Shown piece after piece: positions 1-6,089 of a stretch of DNA of 23,856 nt; positions within the stretch are counted from its first letter, which is position 1, and every line of letters begins with the position of its first letter. The stretch lies in contig CAJTXE010000054.1 in assembly GCA_910580225.1 (NCBI GenBank), positions 1-23,856 of the forward strand, in the 5' to 3' direction. The notes beneath the pieces were generated by a model, which saw nothing but the letters and a program-made list of their open reading frames with translations, searched no databases and had not been told where the DNA came from. The stretch comes from an uncultured Acetatifactor sp. (GTDB taxonomy: Bacteria; Bacillota; Clostridia; Lachnospirales; Lachnospiraceae). The position numbers were made by a program, and so were the translations under genes.

Positions 1-500
1 GTGCCATTGTATTTCAGATGATTGCTGATATAAGGGGGTTTGTCAACAGCTCGACTTTGGACACAAGTTCCATTGTCCGTGCCGATAGATGTCTCCTTTT
101 CTAAATCTGTCCGTTTTCCCTGTCTTGAAGTTTCTTTGATAAGCGTCTCAATATATTTGACTGCTTCGAACCGCTGCGAATAACTCCAATCCAGAAAAGA
201 CTGCTGGTTCAGGTTGCTGTCGAAGAACAGTTCCAATGCCATATCATCAGATACCTTATATCTTACATCTGCCCTGATTGTATTATGCCCCAATATCCTT
301 ACTGCCTTGACCCGGTTGTGGCCGCATAGAATCTCATACTTTCCGTTATCGGCAGGCCGGACGATGATGGGGCTTATTAGCCCTGTCTTTTCAATGCTGT
401 CCATCAGCTGCTGCAGGCGCTCCCCTTTATATGCCTGTCCGGTATGGCCTTTAAAGGGAACCAGGTCTTCAAGCCTGATATCTTTCATCTCACTGTCCAT
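1..500 (-). CDS. ParB-like N-terminal (ParB/Srx) domain protein, partial
   Basis: Reading the minus strand from the ATG at 500-498 gives an open frame of 166 residues that leaves the window at the left edge, so the C-terminus is not seen. The start follows a GGAGG site (about 503-510 in plus coordinates). The beginning reads IRLEDLVPFKGH, then a helix, ISPIIVRP, and then the box EILCGHNRVKA at about residues 60-70, which is the conserved G-H-R-R-like box of ParB/Spo0J N-terminal domains. This fold binds or hydrolyses nucleotides and, in partitioning ParBs, clamps DNA around centromere-like sites. On plasmids and ICEs such single ParB-domain proteins are also orphan regulators or nucleases. 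No ParA is visible beside it. Family assignment is fairly sure; a true partitioning role is not. Confidence 0.8.
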   Translation of the reverse strand, partial: MDSEMKDIRLEDLVPFKGHTGQAYKGERLQQLMDSIEKTGLISPIIVRPADNGKYEILCGHNRVKAVRILGHNTIRADVRYKVSDDMALELFFDSNLNQQSFLDWSYSQRFEAVKYIETLIKETSRQGKRTDLEKETSIGTDNGTCVQSRAVDKPPYISNHLKYNG

Positions 501-578
501 AGTATCCTCCTCTGTATTGTATCTTAACAGCTTTGCGGCTTTAGGTCAAAAATATTTGTGCACAAATGAAATATCTTC

Positions 579-607
579 TTGCCAATCCTGAGTATCTGTG
601 CTACTAT
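579..607 (+). promoter_or_regulatory. Candidate sigma-A promoter of the rtcB-prfH leader
   Basis: TTGCCA at 579-584 and TACTAT at 602-607 are separated by exactly 17 bases, which predicts a transcript starting near 614. It lies between the divergent ParB-like gene and rtcB and would place a leader of about 270 nt ahead of rtcB. The match is by eye. Confidence 0.4.
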
Positions 608-656
608 GAATTCGTTGCTGATGTGATACATATATGATACGAAAGGGGTGCTTGCC

Positions 657-737
657 ATGCAGAAGAACAGGAAAGACCAGAATAAAATAGAGCAACTGAC
701 AATCAAAGGTACAGCGCTCCATATGTGCTGCAGATAG
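657..737 (+). CDS. 26-codon leader ORF upstream of rtcB
   Basis: A short ORF opens at an ATG preceded by AAAGGGG (about 642-648) and ends at TAG 735-737, giving a lysine/glutamine-rich 26-residue peptide that starts MQKNRKDQNKIEQ and ends in HMCCR. It sits inside the predicted leader of rtcB and is followed by three hairpins, the last a terminator. It could be a regulatory leader peptide whose translation state controls read-through into rtcB-prfH, or simply a degraded remnant of an older gene. No family is recognised. Coding status rests only on the start, RBS and position. Confidence 0.3.
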   Translation: MQKNRKDQNKIEQLTIKGTALHMCCR

Positions 738-764
738 CATTTTTCCACCAGGGCATCCTTTACA

Positions 765-808
765 GAGCCGGAGAAGGCTCTTACGGAAGCCTGCCTGTCG
801 TGCAGGCT
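765..808 (+). promoter_or_regulatory. Two leader hairpins before the rtcB terminator
   Basis: GAGCC (765-769) pairs with GGCTC (776-780) over a 6-nt loop, and AGCCTGC (788-794) pairs perfectly with GCAGGCT (802-808) over a 7-nt loop. Both lie between the leader ORF and the terminator at 833-854. They suggest a structured 5' leader. The sequence does not match any riboswitch consensus I know. Confidence 0.45.
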
Positions 809-832
809 GCATGGAAGGGGAACCAGGAGACC

Positions 833-854
833 GCACCTTTGGGGTGCTTTTTTT
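833..854 (+). terminator. Intrinsic terminator/attenuator before rtcB
   Basis: GCACC (833-837) pairs with GGTGC (843-847), followed immediately by seven T residues (848-854). It ends 29 bases before the rtcB ATG and after the predicted promoter, so it would stop leader transcripts unless bypassed. The string GGGGTGCTT of its 3' arm (841-849) also occurs at 645-653, overlapping the RBS of the leader ORF, so the 5' arm has an alternative pairing partner. Confidence 0.6.
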
Positions 855-883
855 GCGCCCATTTTTAAGGAGACAGAAATCAT

Positions 884-1993
884 ATGAAAACAGTAAAAGG
901 CATCTATGCCGAAGCAAGGATATTCACAGATGACGTAGAGGGATATGCGGAAGCGCAGGTAAAGATGATATGTGACAATGAAGTGGCCAGGGGCAGCAGG
1001 ATCTCCCTGATGCCGGACATCCATCCCGGCAAGGTTGGGCCCATAGGCCTTGCCATGACGATTACGGATAAGGTCATCCCGCAGCTCTTAGGTGTGGACA
1101 TCGGCTGCGGCATGACCTGTGTAGAGCTGAATAAGGAGCATGCGGAATTCCAGAAGCTGGATAGGGTCATCCGGGAGAATGTGCCCTCAGGCTTTGCCAT
1201 AAGGAGGGAGCAGCACCACCTGGCGGAGGGATTTCCCTATGGAAAGCTCCGCTGCGCCCGGCATATCCACAGGCAGAAGGCGGAGAGGAGTCTGGGCACG
1301 TTGGGAGGCGGCAACCACTTCATAGAGCTTGACAGGGGGACGGATGGAAAGCTGTACCTGGTGGTGCACACAGGCAGCAGGCACCTGGGAGAGGAAGTGG
1401 CGGAATATTACACAAAGCTTGCCAGTGCCTTCTTGAAGGAGCAAGGCCTGGAGGCTCCCTATTACTTGAGCTATCTGGAGGGTGAGGAAAAGGAAAGCTA
1501 TCTGGAGGATGTGCAGATTATCCAGGACTATGCCGATGCCAACAGGCAAATCATCGTCAGGGAGATCCTGAAAGGGATGAAATGGAAAGCAGCGGATCAG
1601 TTCTCGGTGGCACACAACTACCTGGATACTTCCGGGATGCTGCGGAAAGGGGCGATAGCCGCCGGAAAGGGGGACAGGGTGGTCATCCCGGCGAATATGA
1701 GGGACGGGATTATCCTAGGCATCGGCCTGGGAAATGCAGACTGGAACAATTCGGCACCCCACGGCTCCGGCAGACGGCTGAAGCGGGAGGATGTGAAGGA
1801 ACGGTATACCGTATCGGATTTCAAAAAGGAAATGGACGGTATCTACAGCAGCTGCGTGGGAGCGGATACACTGGACGAGGCGCCCTTTGCCTACCGCTCC
1901 ATAGAGGAGATTGCGGGACAGATCAGGGACACCGTCCGGATAACGGAAATCCTGAAGCCTGTCTATAACTACAAAGCCGGGAGCAGGAAATAG
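884..1993 (+). CDS. rtcB: RtcB RNA ligase, short form, paired with PrfH
   Basis: RtcB joins RNA 2',3'-cyclic phosphate or 3'-phosphate ends to 5'-OH ends, using GTP and Mn2+ through a covalent His-guanylate. The metal box GVDIGCGM gives D72 and C75, GGGNHF gives H145, VHTGSR gives H162, HNY gives H244, and SAPHGSGR holds the guanylated histidine (H293). All expected ligands are present, so it should be active. At 369 residues it is about 40 shorter than E. coli RtcB and than the second copy at 16552, lacking the helical insert near residues 185-225 of that copy. The start follows AAGGAGA at 868-874. PrfH follows 214 bases downstream on the same strand; RtcB-PrfH pairs are known to rescue ribosomes with damaged 16S decoding-centre RNA and then reseal the RNA. 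Expression may depend on the leader terminator just upstream. Confidence 0.93.
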   Translation: MKTVKGIYAEARIFTDDVEGYAEAQVKMICDNEVARGSRISLMPDIHPGKVGPIGLAMTITDKVIPQLLGVDIGCGMTCVELNKEHAEFQKLDRVIRENVPSGFAIRREQHHLAEGFPYGKLRCARHIHRQKAERSLGTLGGGNHFIELDRGTDGKLYLVVHTGSRHLGEEVAEYYTKLASAFLKEQGLEAPYYLSYLEGEEKESYLEDVQIIQDYADANRQIIVREILKGMKWKAADQFSVAHNYLDTSGMLRKGAIAAGKGDRVVIPANMRDGIILGIGLGNADWNNSAPHGSGRRLKREDVKERYTVSDFKKEMDGIYSSCVGADTLDEAPFAYRSIEEIAGQIRDTVRITEILKPVYNYKAGSRK

Positions 1994-2097
1994 AAAGGCG
2001 CCCGTACAGTACATGGACAGAATGGTTACCAGCACACAGTAAAATCTGCCGTCAGCCCATGATGCTTGCTGCCCGTGAGCCAGGCGGCACTGCAGAT

Positions 2098-2113
2098 GCT
2101 AACGGCCGTTAGC
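2098..2113. promoter_or_regulatory. 16-bp perfect palindrome between rtcB and prfH
   Basis: GCTAACGGCCGTTAGC is a perfect palindrome in the 214-bp gap between rtcB and prfH. It could be a dimeric repressor operator or an mRNA hairpin that modulates prfH. There is no T-run after it, so it is not a terminator. The function is unknown. Confidence 0.35.
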
Positions 2114-2207
2114 AGAAATTACAGATGGAGAGGATTGCGGGCTGAAGCTCCATTCCTAATTCCGGGCACTGTATGGACGCCGGAACAAGAATATGAGGAG
2201 TAAATTT

Positions 2208-2843
2208 ATGATAATCCAGATCAGTGCAGGACAGGGGCCATCGGAATGCCAGCTGGCGGTGGCGAAGCTGTTTGCAGCACTCAAAAAAGAATATGGCGAT
2301 TTCGATGTAATATCGGAGACCAAAGGCTATGGGAAGGGATGCCTTGATTCCGTCCGTTTCCGGACAAAGCATGACCTGAGCAGCCTGGAGGGTACGGTGC
2401 TGTGGGTCTGCAGGAGCCCGTTCCGTAGAAGCCATAAGCGGAAGAACTGGTATGTGGACGTGAGCGTCGTTCCGGACAGGGAGGAGACGGCATCGGAGGG
2501 GGAGTACCGCATGGAAAGGTTTCACTGCGGCGGAAAAGGGGGACAGAACGTGAATAAGGTGGAGACCGGCGTGCGGATTGTCCACATCCCAACAGGCATT
2601 GCAACCCAGTCTACGGAGGAGCGCAGCCAGCTCCAGAACAGGCGCAGAGCCATGGAGCGTATGCAGGAAAGGCTGTCGGCCCTCCGGCAGGAACAGCAGG
2701 CCCGTCAGAGAGATGCAGCCTGGATGGAGCACTACCGCATTGTCAGAGGGAACCCGGTGCGCGTTTATGAAGGAGAGAAGTTCCTGCTGAAAAAAGACAA
2801 AGCTGCGGACAGCAGGCAGACACCTCCGGCGGGAACACATTGA
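2208..2843 (+). CDS. prfH: Peptide chain release factor-like protein PrfH
   Basis: PrfH is a class-I release factor paralogue that lacks the N-terminal stop-codon-reading architecture of RF1/RF2 and keeps the peptidyl-tRNA hydrolysis domain. The catalytic GGQ lies in GGKGGQNVNK at about residues 111-113, followed by the usual basic helix (ERSQLQNRRRAMERMQ). The N-terminus MIIQISAGQGPSECQLAVAK is the characteristic PrfH opening, and 211 residues suits the family. An in-frame ATG at 2193 would add five residues, but the GAGGAG at 2195-2200 sits seven bases before the 2208 ATG and would lie inside that longer reading, so 2208 is preferred. It works with the upstream rtcB: PrfH releases the nascent chain on ribosomes cut in the 16S decoding region, and RtcB reseals the rRNA. 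A protein of about 211 residues with no decoding domain excludes RF1/RF2. Confidence 0.9.
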   Translation: MIIQISAGQGPSECQLAVAKLFAALKKEYGDFDVISETKGYGKGCLDSVRFRTKHDLSSLEGTVLWVCRSPFRRSHKRKNWYVDVSVVPDREETASEGEYRMERFHCGGKGGQNVNKVETGVRIVHIPTGIATQSTEERSQLQNRRRAMERMQERLSALRQEQQARQRDAAWMEHYRIVRGNPVRVYEGEKFLLKKDKAADSRQTPPAGTH

Positions 2844-2904
2844 CTGCCACGAGGGTCGCATAGCCCCGGCAATCAGATATATATTCTTATTACGATACAA
2901 TAAT

Positions 2905-2940
2905 AATCCCTGTGCCAGCTGCGGCATGGGGATTTCTTTG
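2905..2940 (+). terminator. Likely terminator after prfH
   Basis: AATCCCTGTGCC (2905-2916) pairs with GGCATGGGGATT (2923-2934) over a 6-nt loop, with one G-U pair and one mismatch, followed by a T-rich TCTTTGATTT. It separates the rtcB-prfH unit from the next gene, whose RBS begins at 2947. Confidence 0.5.
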
Positions 2941-2962
2941 ATTTACAGGAGGATTGCAGACT

Positions 2963-3529
2963 ATGGACAGACCAATGACGACACAGGAACTCTTCAACAG
3001 GATATGTGATATCCTGGAAGAAAAAGGAAAGATGCCGGATATCCTTGATTACAGGATTGCCACAAGCAGGCCAGTTCCCATCAGGATTTACGAGTTCGAA
3101 CTAAGGAACAACCTGGACTACGGAGGCAGCGAAGGAATCTATCTGGACTTGTGGATAGAATACTGTGAGGATAATGAATGGCTCAAGAACGACATCGGCA
3201 CATTCAAGACGCTGGAGGATAGCAGGGAGGCCATGCATGCCATGGCGGGGCTGTTGGCGGACTTCATCATTGAGGGGACGGCCTATATCAATGCAAATCT
3301 TGATGACTTTACATGGACAGGCATAGATGTCCGGGCATTTGATGAAAACGGGGAGAGGCTAGATTGGTGCAGTTCCTGTAGCAATATGGAGAATGCTCTG
3401 GAGAAGAAGGATGATCTGTTGAAAAGATATCCGCAGGTGGCAGTGAGGGACAATGCGACACGGAAAGAAAGGATGTTCTGGAGGCAGGCAGAGGAAAAGG
3501 AAGGAGCGATGGGCACAGATGGAGGGTGA
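2963..3529 (+). CDS. Conserved-looking hypothetical protein, 188 aa
   Basis: I do not recognise this family. The protein is acidic and soluble, with a helical N-terminus (TTQELFNRICDILEEKGK), a mixed strand/helix middle rich in aromatic and acidic residues (YLDLWIEYCEDNEWLKND) and a C-terminus ending in charged residues. There is no signal peptide or membrane segment. The ATG at 2963 is ten bases after AGGAGG (2947-2952); a TTG at 2954 is too close to that site. It is the first gene of a same-strand run with 3534 and the parM pair, so it may be an element-backbone gene of unknown role. Confidence 0.6.
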   Translation: MDRPMTTQELFNRICDILEEKGKMPDILDYRIATSRPVPIRIYEFELRNNLDYGGSEGIYLDLWIEYCEDNEWLKNDIGTFKTLEDSREAMHAMAGLLADFIIEGTAYINANLDDFTWTGIDVRAFDENGERLDWCSSCSNMENALEKKDDLLKRYPQVAVRDNATRKERMFWRQAEEKEGAMGTDGG

Positions 3530-3533
3530 AGAC

Positions 3534-3899
3534 ATGTGGATAGGAAAAAACAGCACGAGGAGGAGCCTGGATGGGAAAGGACAGGCTGGGACAGGCTCTG
3601 GACGAAAGCCAGAGGGGTATGAGGACATGTTCATATTCGTCCCAGAGGCGAGGCAGGTCATCCGTATCAGTGAAGGAACTGGAGACAACCTGTCCTGGGA
3701 GGACAGGGAGAAAGGATATGTGGACTATATCTATTATGACCAGCACAATCTTGGTATGGACATGCCGATGGCAGAGGGAGGGCAGGTGCTCCTGGAGGGC
3801 ATGTTCAGGGACCTGTTCCGATGCACGGCGGACTGCGTACCGAGGGTGCTGGACATGGCATATGGAAGGGACACCATCGGATATGCCATATTGGCATAG
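3534..3899 (+). CDS. Hypothetical protein, 121 aa
   Basis: The ATG at 3534 follows GGAGGGTG, which overlaps the stop of the preceding gene (gap of four bases), implying translational coupling; a longer in-frame reading from 3453 would run inside the upstream gene. The N-terminal ~30 residues are basic and low-complexity (Gly, Arg, Lys, Ser). The rest looks like a small alpha/beta domain with an acidic patch and the tyrosine-rich segment YVDYIYYDQHNLGMDMP. No known motif is recognised. It lies 96 bases upstream of parM and probably belongs to the same element backbone. Confidence 0.5.
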   Translation: MWIGKNSTRRSLDGKGQAGTGSGRKPEGYEDMFIFVPEARQVIRISEGTGDNLSWEDREKGYVDYIYYDQHNLGMDMPMAEGGQVLLEGMFRDLFRCTADCVPRVLDMAYGRDTIGYAILA

Positions 3900-3995
3900 G
3901 GAGGGGTCTGGATAAGGACAGGCCAAGCGGTACGGATAGGCAAGGACGTTCATGGGGGCTAGGCCCCTGTCGATTAAGGAAAGTGAGGAAAAGGA

Positions 3996-4922
3996 ATGGT
4001 CAGATTAGAGGAAAGGAAATACATCATCGGGTTCGATGACGGCTACCAGCTCGGGAAGACGGCAAGCCATGTGTTCAATAATGGCATACATAGGCTGGGG
4101 GCTACGGAGCCGACACTGAAAGAACACTCCCTGTTCTATGATGGGGAATACTTCAAGGTTGGAGAAGGCCGGGCAGCCATTACGGAGGATAAGGTCTCGG
4201 ATGACGGTGCAAGGCTGCGCACCATGGCGGCGGCAGCCATGGAACTTGGGGGTGCAGGGATCCATAAGGCGGAGGTCGTGCTCGCGGTGGGCCTGTCCTT
4301 TTCAAATTATGGAAGGGACAAGCCGAAGCTGATCGACTATTACAGCCAGCAGGACATGCTGGAATTCTCTTATGAAGGGGAAGACTATTTCCTGGAGATA
4401 GGGAAGGTGATTGTCTGCCCCCAGTGCTATTCAGCCATCGCCACAAGGCTTGGGAATATGAAGGGCGACTACCTGGTGGTGGATATCGGCAGCAAGACCA
4501 CGGATGTGGTGTACGTGCAGGATGGCCTGCCCATAGAGAGCAGGTCGATCACCATCGAAAAGGCCGTGGTGAAATGGATCAAGGAAATCCAGCGTGAGAT
4601 GAAGGTGCAGACAGGAAAGGACATACCGGAACATGAGGTCATGAAGATTGCTCTGAAAGAGGGTAGCAATCTGCCTGGCGCCTATGCTGAGCTTATCCGC
4701 GGCACGCTGCGTGAGAGGATGCAGTCCCTGGAGCTGGAGCTTGCGGAGAGGGGATACAGCATGGACTATGTCAACATCATCTATGTGGGCGGAGGCGCAT
4801 TGCTTGCCCGTGACTATGCCGGCAGATACCGGAGCCATACGGCTTATGACTGTGACCTGTGCGCCAATGCGAAAGGGTATGAGTTCCTTGCCAGGCAGAT
4901 AGAGGGAAGGCAGGTGGCATGA
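3996..4922 (+). CDS. parM: ParM/StbA-like actin-family plasmid segregation ATPase
   Basis: ParM-type proteins polymerise into ATP-driven filaments that push plasmid copies apart. The phosphate-1 motif is GFDDGYQLGKT at about residues 11-21, phosphate-2 is LVVDIGSKTTDVV at about 164-176, and the adenosine motif is IIYVGGGALL at about 261-270, the order expected of actin-like ATPases. At 308 residues it matches ParM/Alp proteins. A purine-rich GAGGAAAAGG precedes the ATG. The ParR-like gene starts inside its stop codon (ATGA overlap), the standard two-gene type II partition arrangement. This argues that the element is at some stage an extrachromosomal, low-copy replicon, or an ICE with a plasmid phase. 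The filament type cannot be told from sequence alone. Confidence 0.88.
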   Translation: MVRLEERKYIIGFDDGYQLGKTASHVFNNGIHRLGATEPTLKEHSLFYDGEYFKVGEGRAAITEDKVSDDGARLRTMAAAAMELGGAGIHKAEVVLAVGLSFSNYGRDKPKLIDYYSQQDMLEFSYEGEDYFLEIGKVIVCPQCYSAIATRLGNMKGDYLVVDIGSKTTDVVYVQDGLPIESRSITIEKAVVKWIKEIQREMKVQTGKDIPEHEVMKIALKEGSNLPGAYAELIRGTLRERMQSLELELAERGYSMDYVNIIYVGGGALLARDYAGRYRSHTAYDCDLCANAKGYEFLARQIEGRQVA

Positions 4923-5299
4923 TGGCGGAGAACCAGAGATCAGTATCTATCCGTTTCAACATGGACGACAGGGCGGACTGGGAGCTGTATCAGAAACTGA
5001 CGGAAGGATCGGGAAACGCGGCTTCCCTGACAGCCTATGTGAAGAGGGTGCTGGAGGAGTATTTCAGCCTGAACATCAGGATTGCTGACAGACAGGAGTT
5101 CCATAACCAGATGCTTGCGGCCATCCGGGAGGAGATGCAGGCGCAGGGAATGAAGCTGGTGGGTGCGCTATTGGCAGGAATCAGTGTGGCGGGCATTCCG
5201 CCTATGCAGTCGGCTACAGTATCCAGTGCAGCAGAACTGCCTGATGTATGTGACGGACTTCCGGAGGAACTGCAGGGAATCCTTGCGCATATCGGATAG
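4919..5299 (+). CDS. parR: ParR-like DNA-binding adaptor of the ParM system
   Basis: The start overlaps the parM stop by four bases (an ATG at 4922 is also possible). The N-terminal half (RSVSIRFNMDDRADWELYQ, then ASLTAYVKRVLEEYF) has the strand-helix-helix pattern of ribbon-helix-helix proteins such as ParR. The C-terminal half has a hydrophobic Ala/Gly/Ile stretch (GALLAGISVAGIPP) and an acidic tail, which in ParR-type adaptors contacts the ParM filament end. The length of 126 residues is typical. The call rests mainly on gene order and the N-terminal pattern, since ParR sequences diverge strongly. The cognate centromere was not identified with certainty; a short repeat pair lies just downstream at 5379-5409. 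Confidence 0.65.
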   Translation: MMAENQRSVSIRFNMDDRADWELYQKLTEGSGNAASLTAYVKRVLEEYFSLNIRIADRQEFHNQMLAAIREEMQAQGMKLVGALLAGISVAGIPPMQSATVSSAAELPDVCDGLPEELQGILAHIG

Positions 5300-5413
5300 G
5301 GGCATCCATGGGTTACGGTTCGTCCTAATGACAGACGGGATGCAGCAGGCGCTCCTGGGTGAGGTGTCTGTTGCATTTGTGCTGTAAAGTGCAGACAATG
5401 TGCTGCAAAAGAG

Positions 5414-5433
5414 GCATTCCGGAGGAATGTTTT
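5414..5433 (+). terminator. Weak hairpin downstream of the parMR pair
   Basis: GCATTCC (5414-5420) can pair with GGAATGT (5424-5430) over GGA, ending in TTTT. The stem is short and the T-run minimal, so this is only a possible terminator between parR and the convergent regulator gene. Confidence 0.25.
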
Positions 5434-5542
5434 GAAAAATAGCCGCACATCTGCAACAGGATATAGCAGATTTGCAGCCGTGAAACGGGAAGCATTGGGT
5501 GAATCCGGGGGATGTCCAGCAGGCTGCTGCTTTTAGCTGCTG

Positions 5543-6016
5543 CTATTCTTCAGGGACTCCCAGGACTGCATATCCATATTCATACAGCAGTTCATTGGTT
5601 TCTTCAACATTCATCTTTTGATTCAGGGAAAACAGGAGTATTGCATCCCGCGCATCCTTTGCGTATAATTTCCTGTATCCGGAAAGCTTTAGCATTGCCT
5701 GGGTTTCGTCAACGGACAGATGCATTCCGAAAGCTATAGCGATAAGCTTATTGCGTGACGGCATCCTGCGGCCGTCGAATATCTGGTATACATAGGTACG
5801 ATTAAGCAGGGAATTCCGTACTACATCCGCTCTGCTGATACCTTTTTGCTCCAATAGCATCTTCAAATGTTCGGGCAGGCTGTGGGAAAGCATATGGTTG
5901 CCGTGTTTGTCAAAGTAGTCCTCAATATTGGCGGCGACTATGATTTCATGTTCCAGTTCTGAAGTTGACGGCATCCGTTTTGAGCTGACAGGCACTGCAT
6001 CTAAATTTAATTTCAT
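5543..6016 (-). CDS. HTH (XRE-like) regulator divergent from the kinase gene
   Basis: A 157-residue protein with a helix-turn-helix at about residues 48-102: LPEHLKMLLEQKGISRADV, then the recognition-helix region RTYVYQIFDGRRMPSRNKL, followed by a helical C-terminal half. It has no membrane segment. The start is fixed by AGGAGG six bases before the ATG at 6016. It is transcribed away from the membrane kinase, and their promoters overlap, so it is likely to control both genes. Small HTH proteins of this type accompany Hanks-type kinases in Lachnospiraceae, and the regulator may itself be a kinase substrate (inference). DNA-binding function is likely; the regulated genes are inferred from position. 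Confidence 0.75.
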   Translation of the reverse strand: MKLNLDAVPVSSKRMPSTSELEHEIIVAANIEDYFDKHGNHMLSHSLPEHLKMLLEQKGISRADVVRNSLLNRTYVYQIFDGRRMPSRNKLIAIAFGMHLSVDETQAMLKLSGYRKLYAKDARDAILLFSLNQKMNVEETNELLYEYGYAVLGVPEE

Positions 6017-6017
6017 A

Positions 6018-6072
6018 TTGAGCCTCCTGACTTATTTGATATAATTATATAGTATGAATGGTGACATAGCAA
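6018..6072. promoter_or_regulatory. Overlapping divergent promoters, regulator/kinase
   Basis: Plus strand: TTGAGC (6018-6023) and TATAAT (6040-6045), 16-base spacer, reading into the kinase gene. Minus strand: TTGCTA (plus 6072-6067) and TATAAT (plus 6049-6044), 17-base spacer, reading into the HTH gene. The two -10 boxes overlap by two bases, so the promoters should compete, and one bound repressor could switch both. Confidence 0.5.
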
Positions 6073-6089
6073 GCAAGGAGACGAAAATA

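Noticed and set aside
640..860. Possible TPP or cobalamin riboswitch in the rtcB leader
   Set aside because: AGGGGTGCTT at 644-653 and CCAGGAGACC at 823-832 look like fragments of the TPP and B12 consensus, but the other obligatory boxes (CTGAGA and ACCTGATC for TPP; the GGTGAAA and CCCGC cores for B12) are absent, and neither ligand fits an RNA-repair operon.
500..884. Retron-type ncRNA or another known ncRNA
   Set aside because: There is no reverse transcriptase nearby, and the hairpins are short and end in a plain intrinsic terminator.
2109..2927. Long minus-strand frame opposite prfH
   Set aside because: PrfH is firmly identified by GGQ and its N-terminus; the antisense frame has no domain and no RBS.
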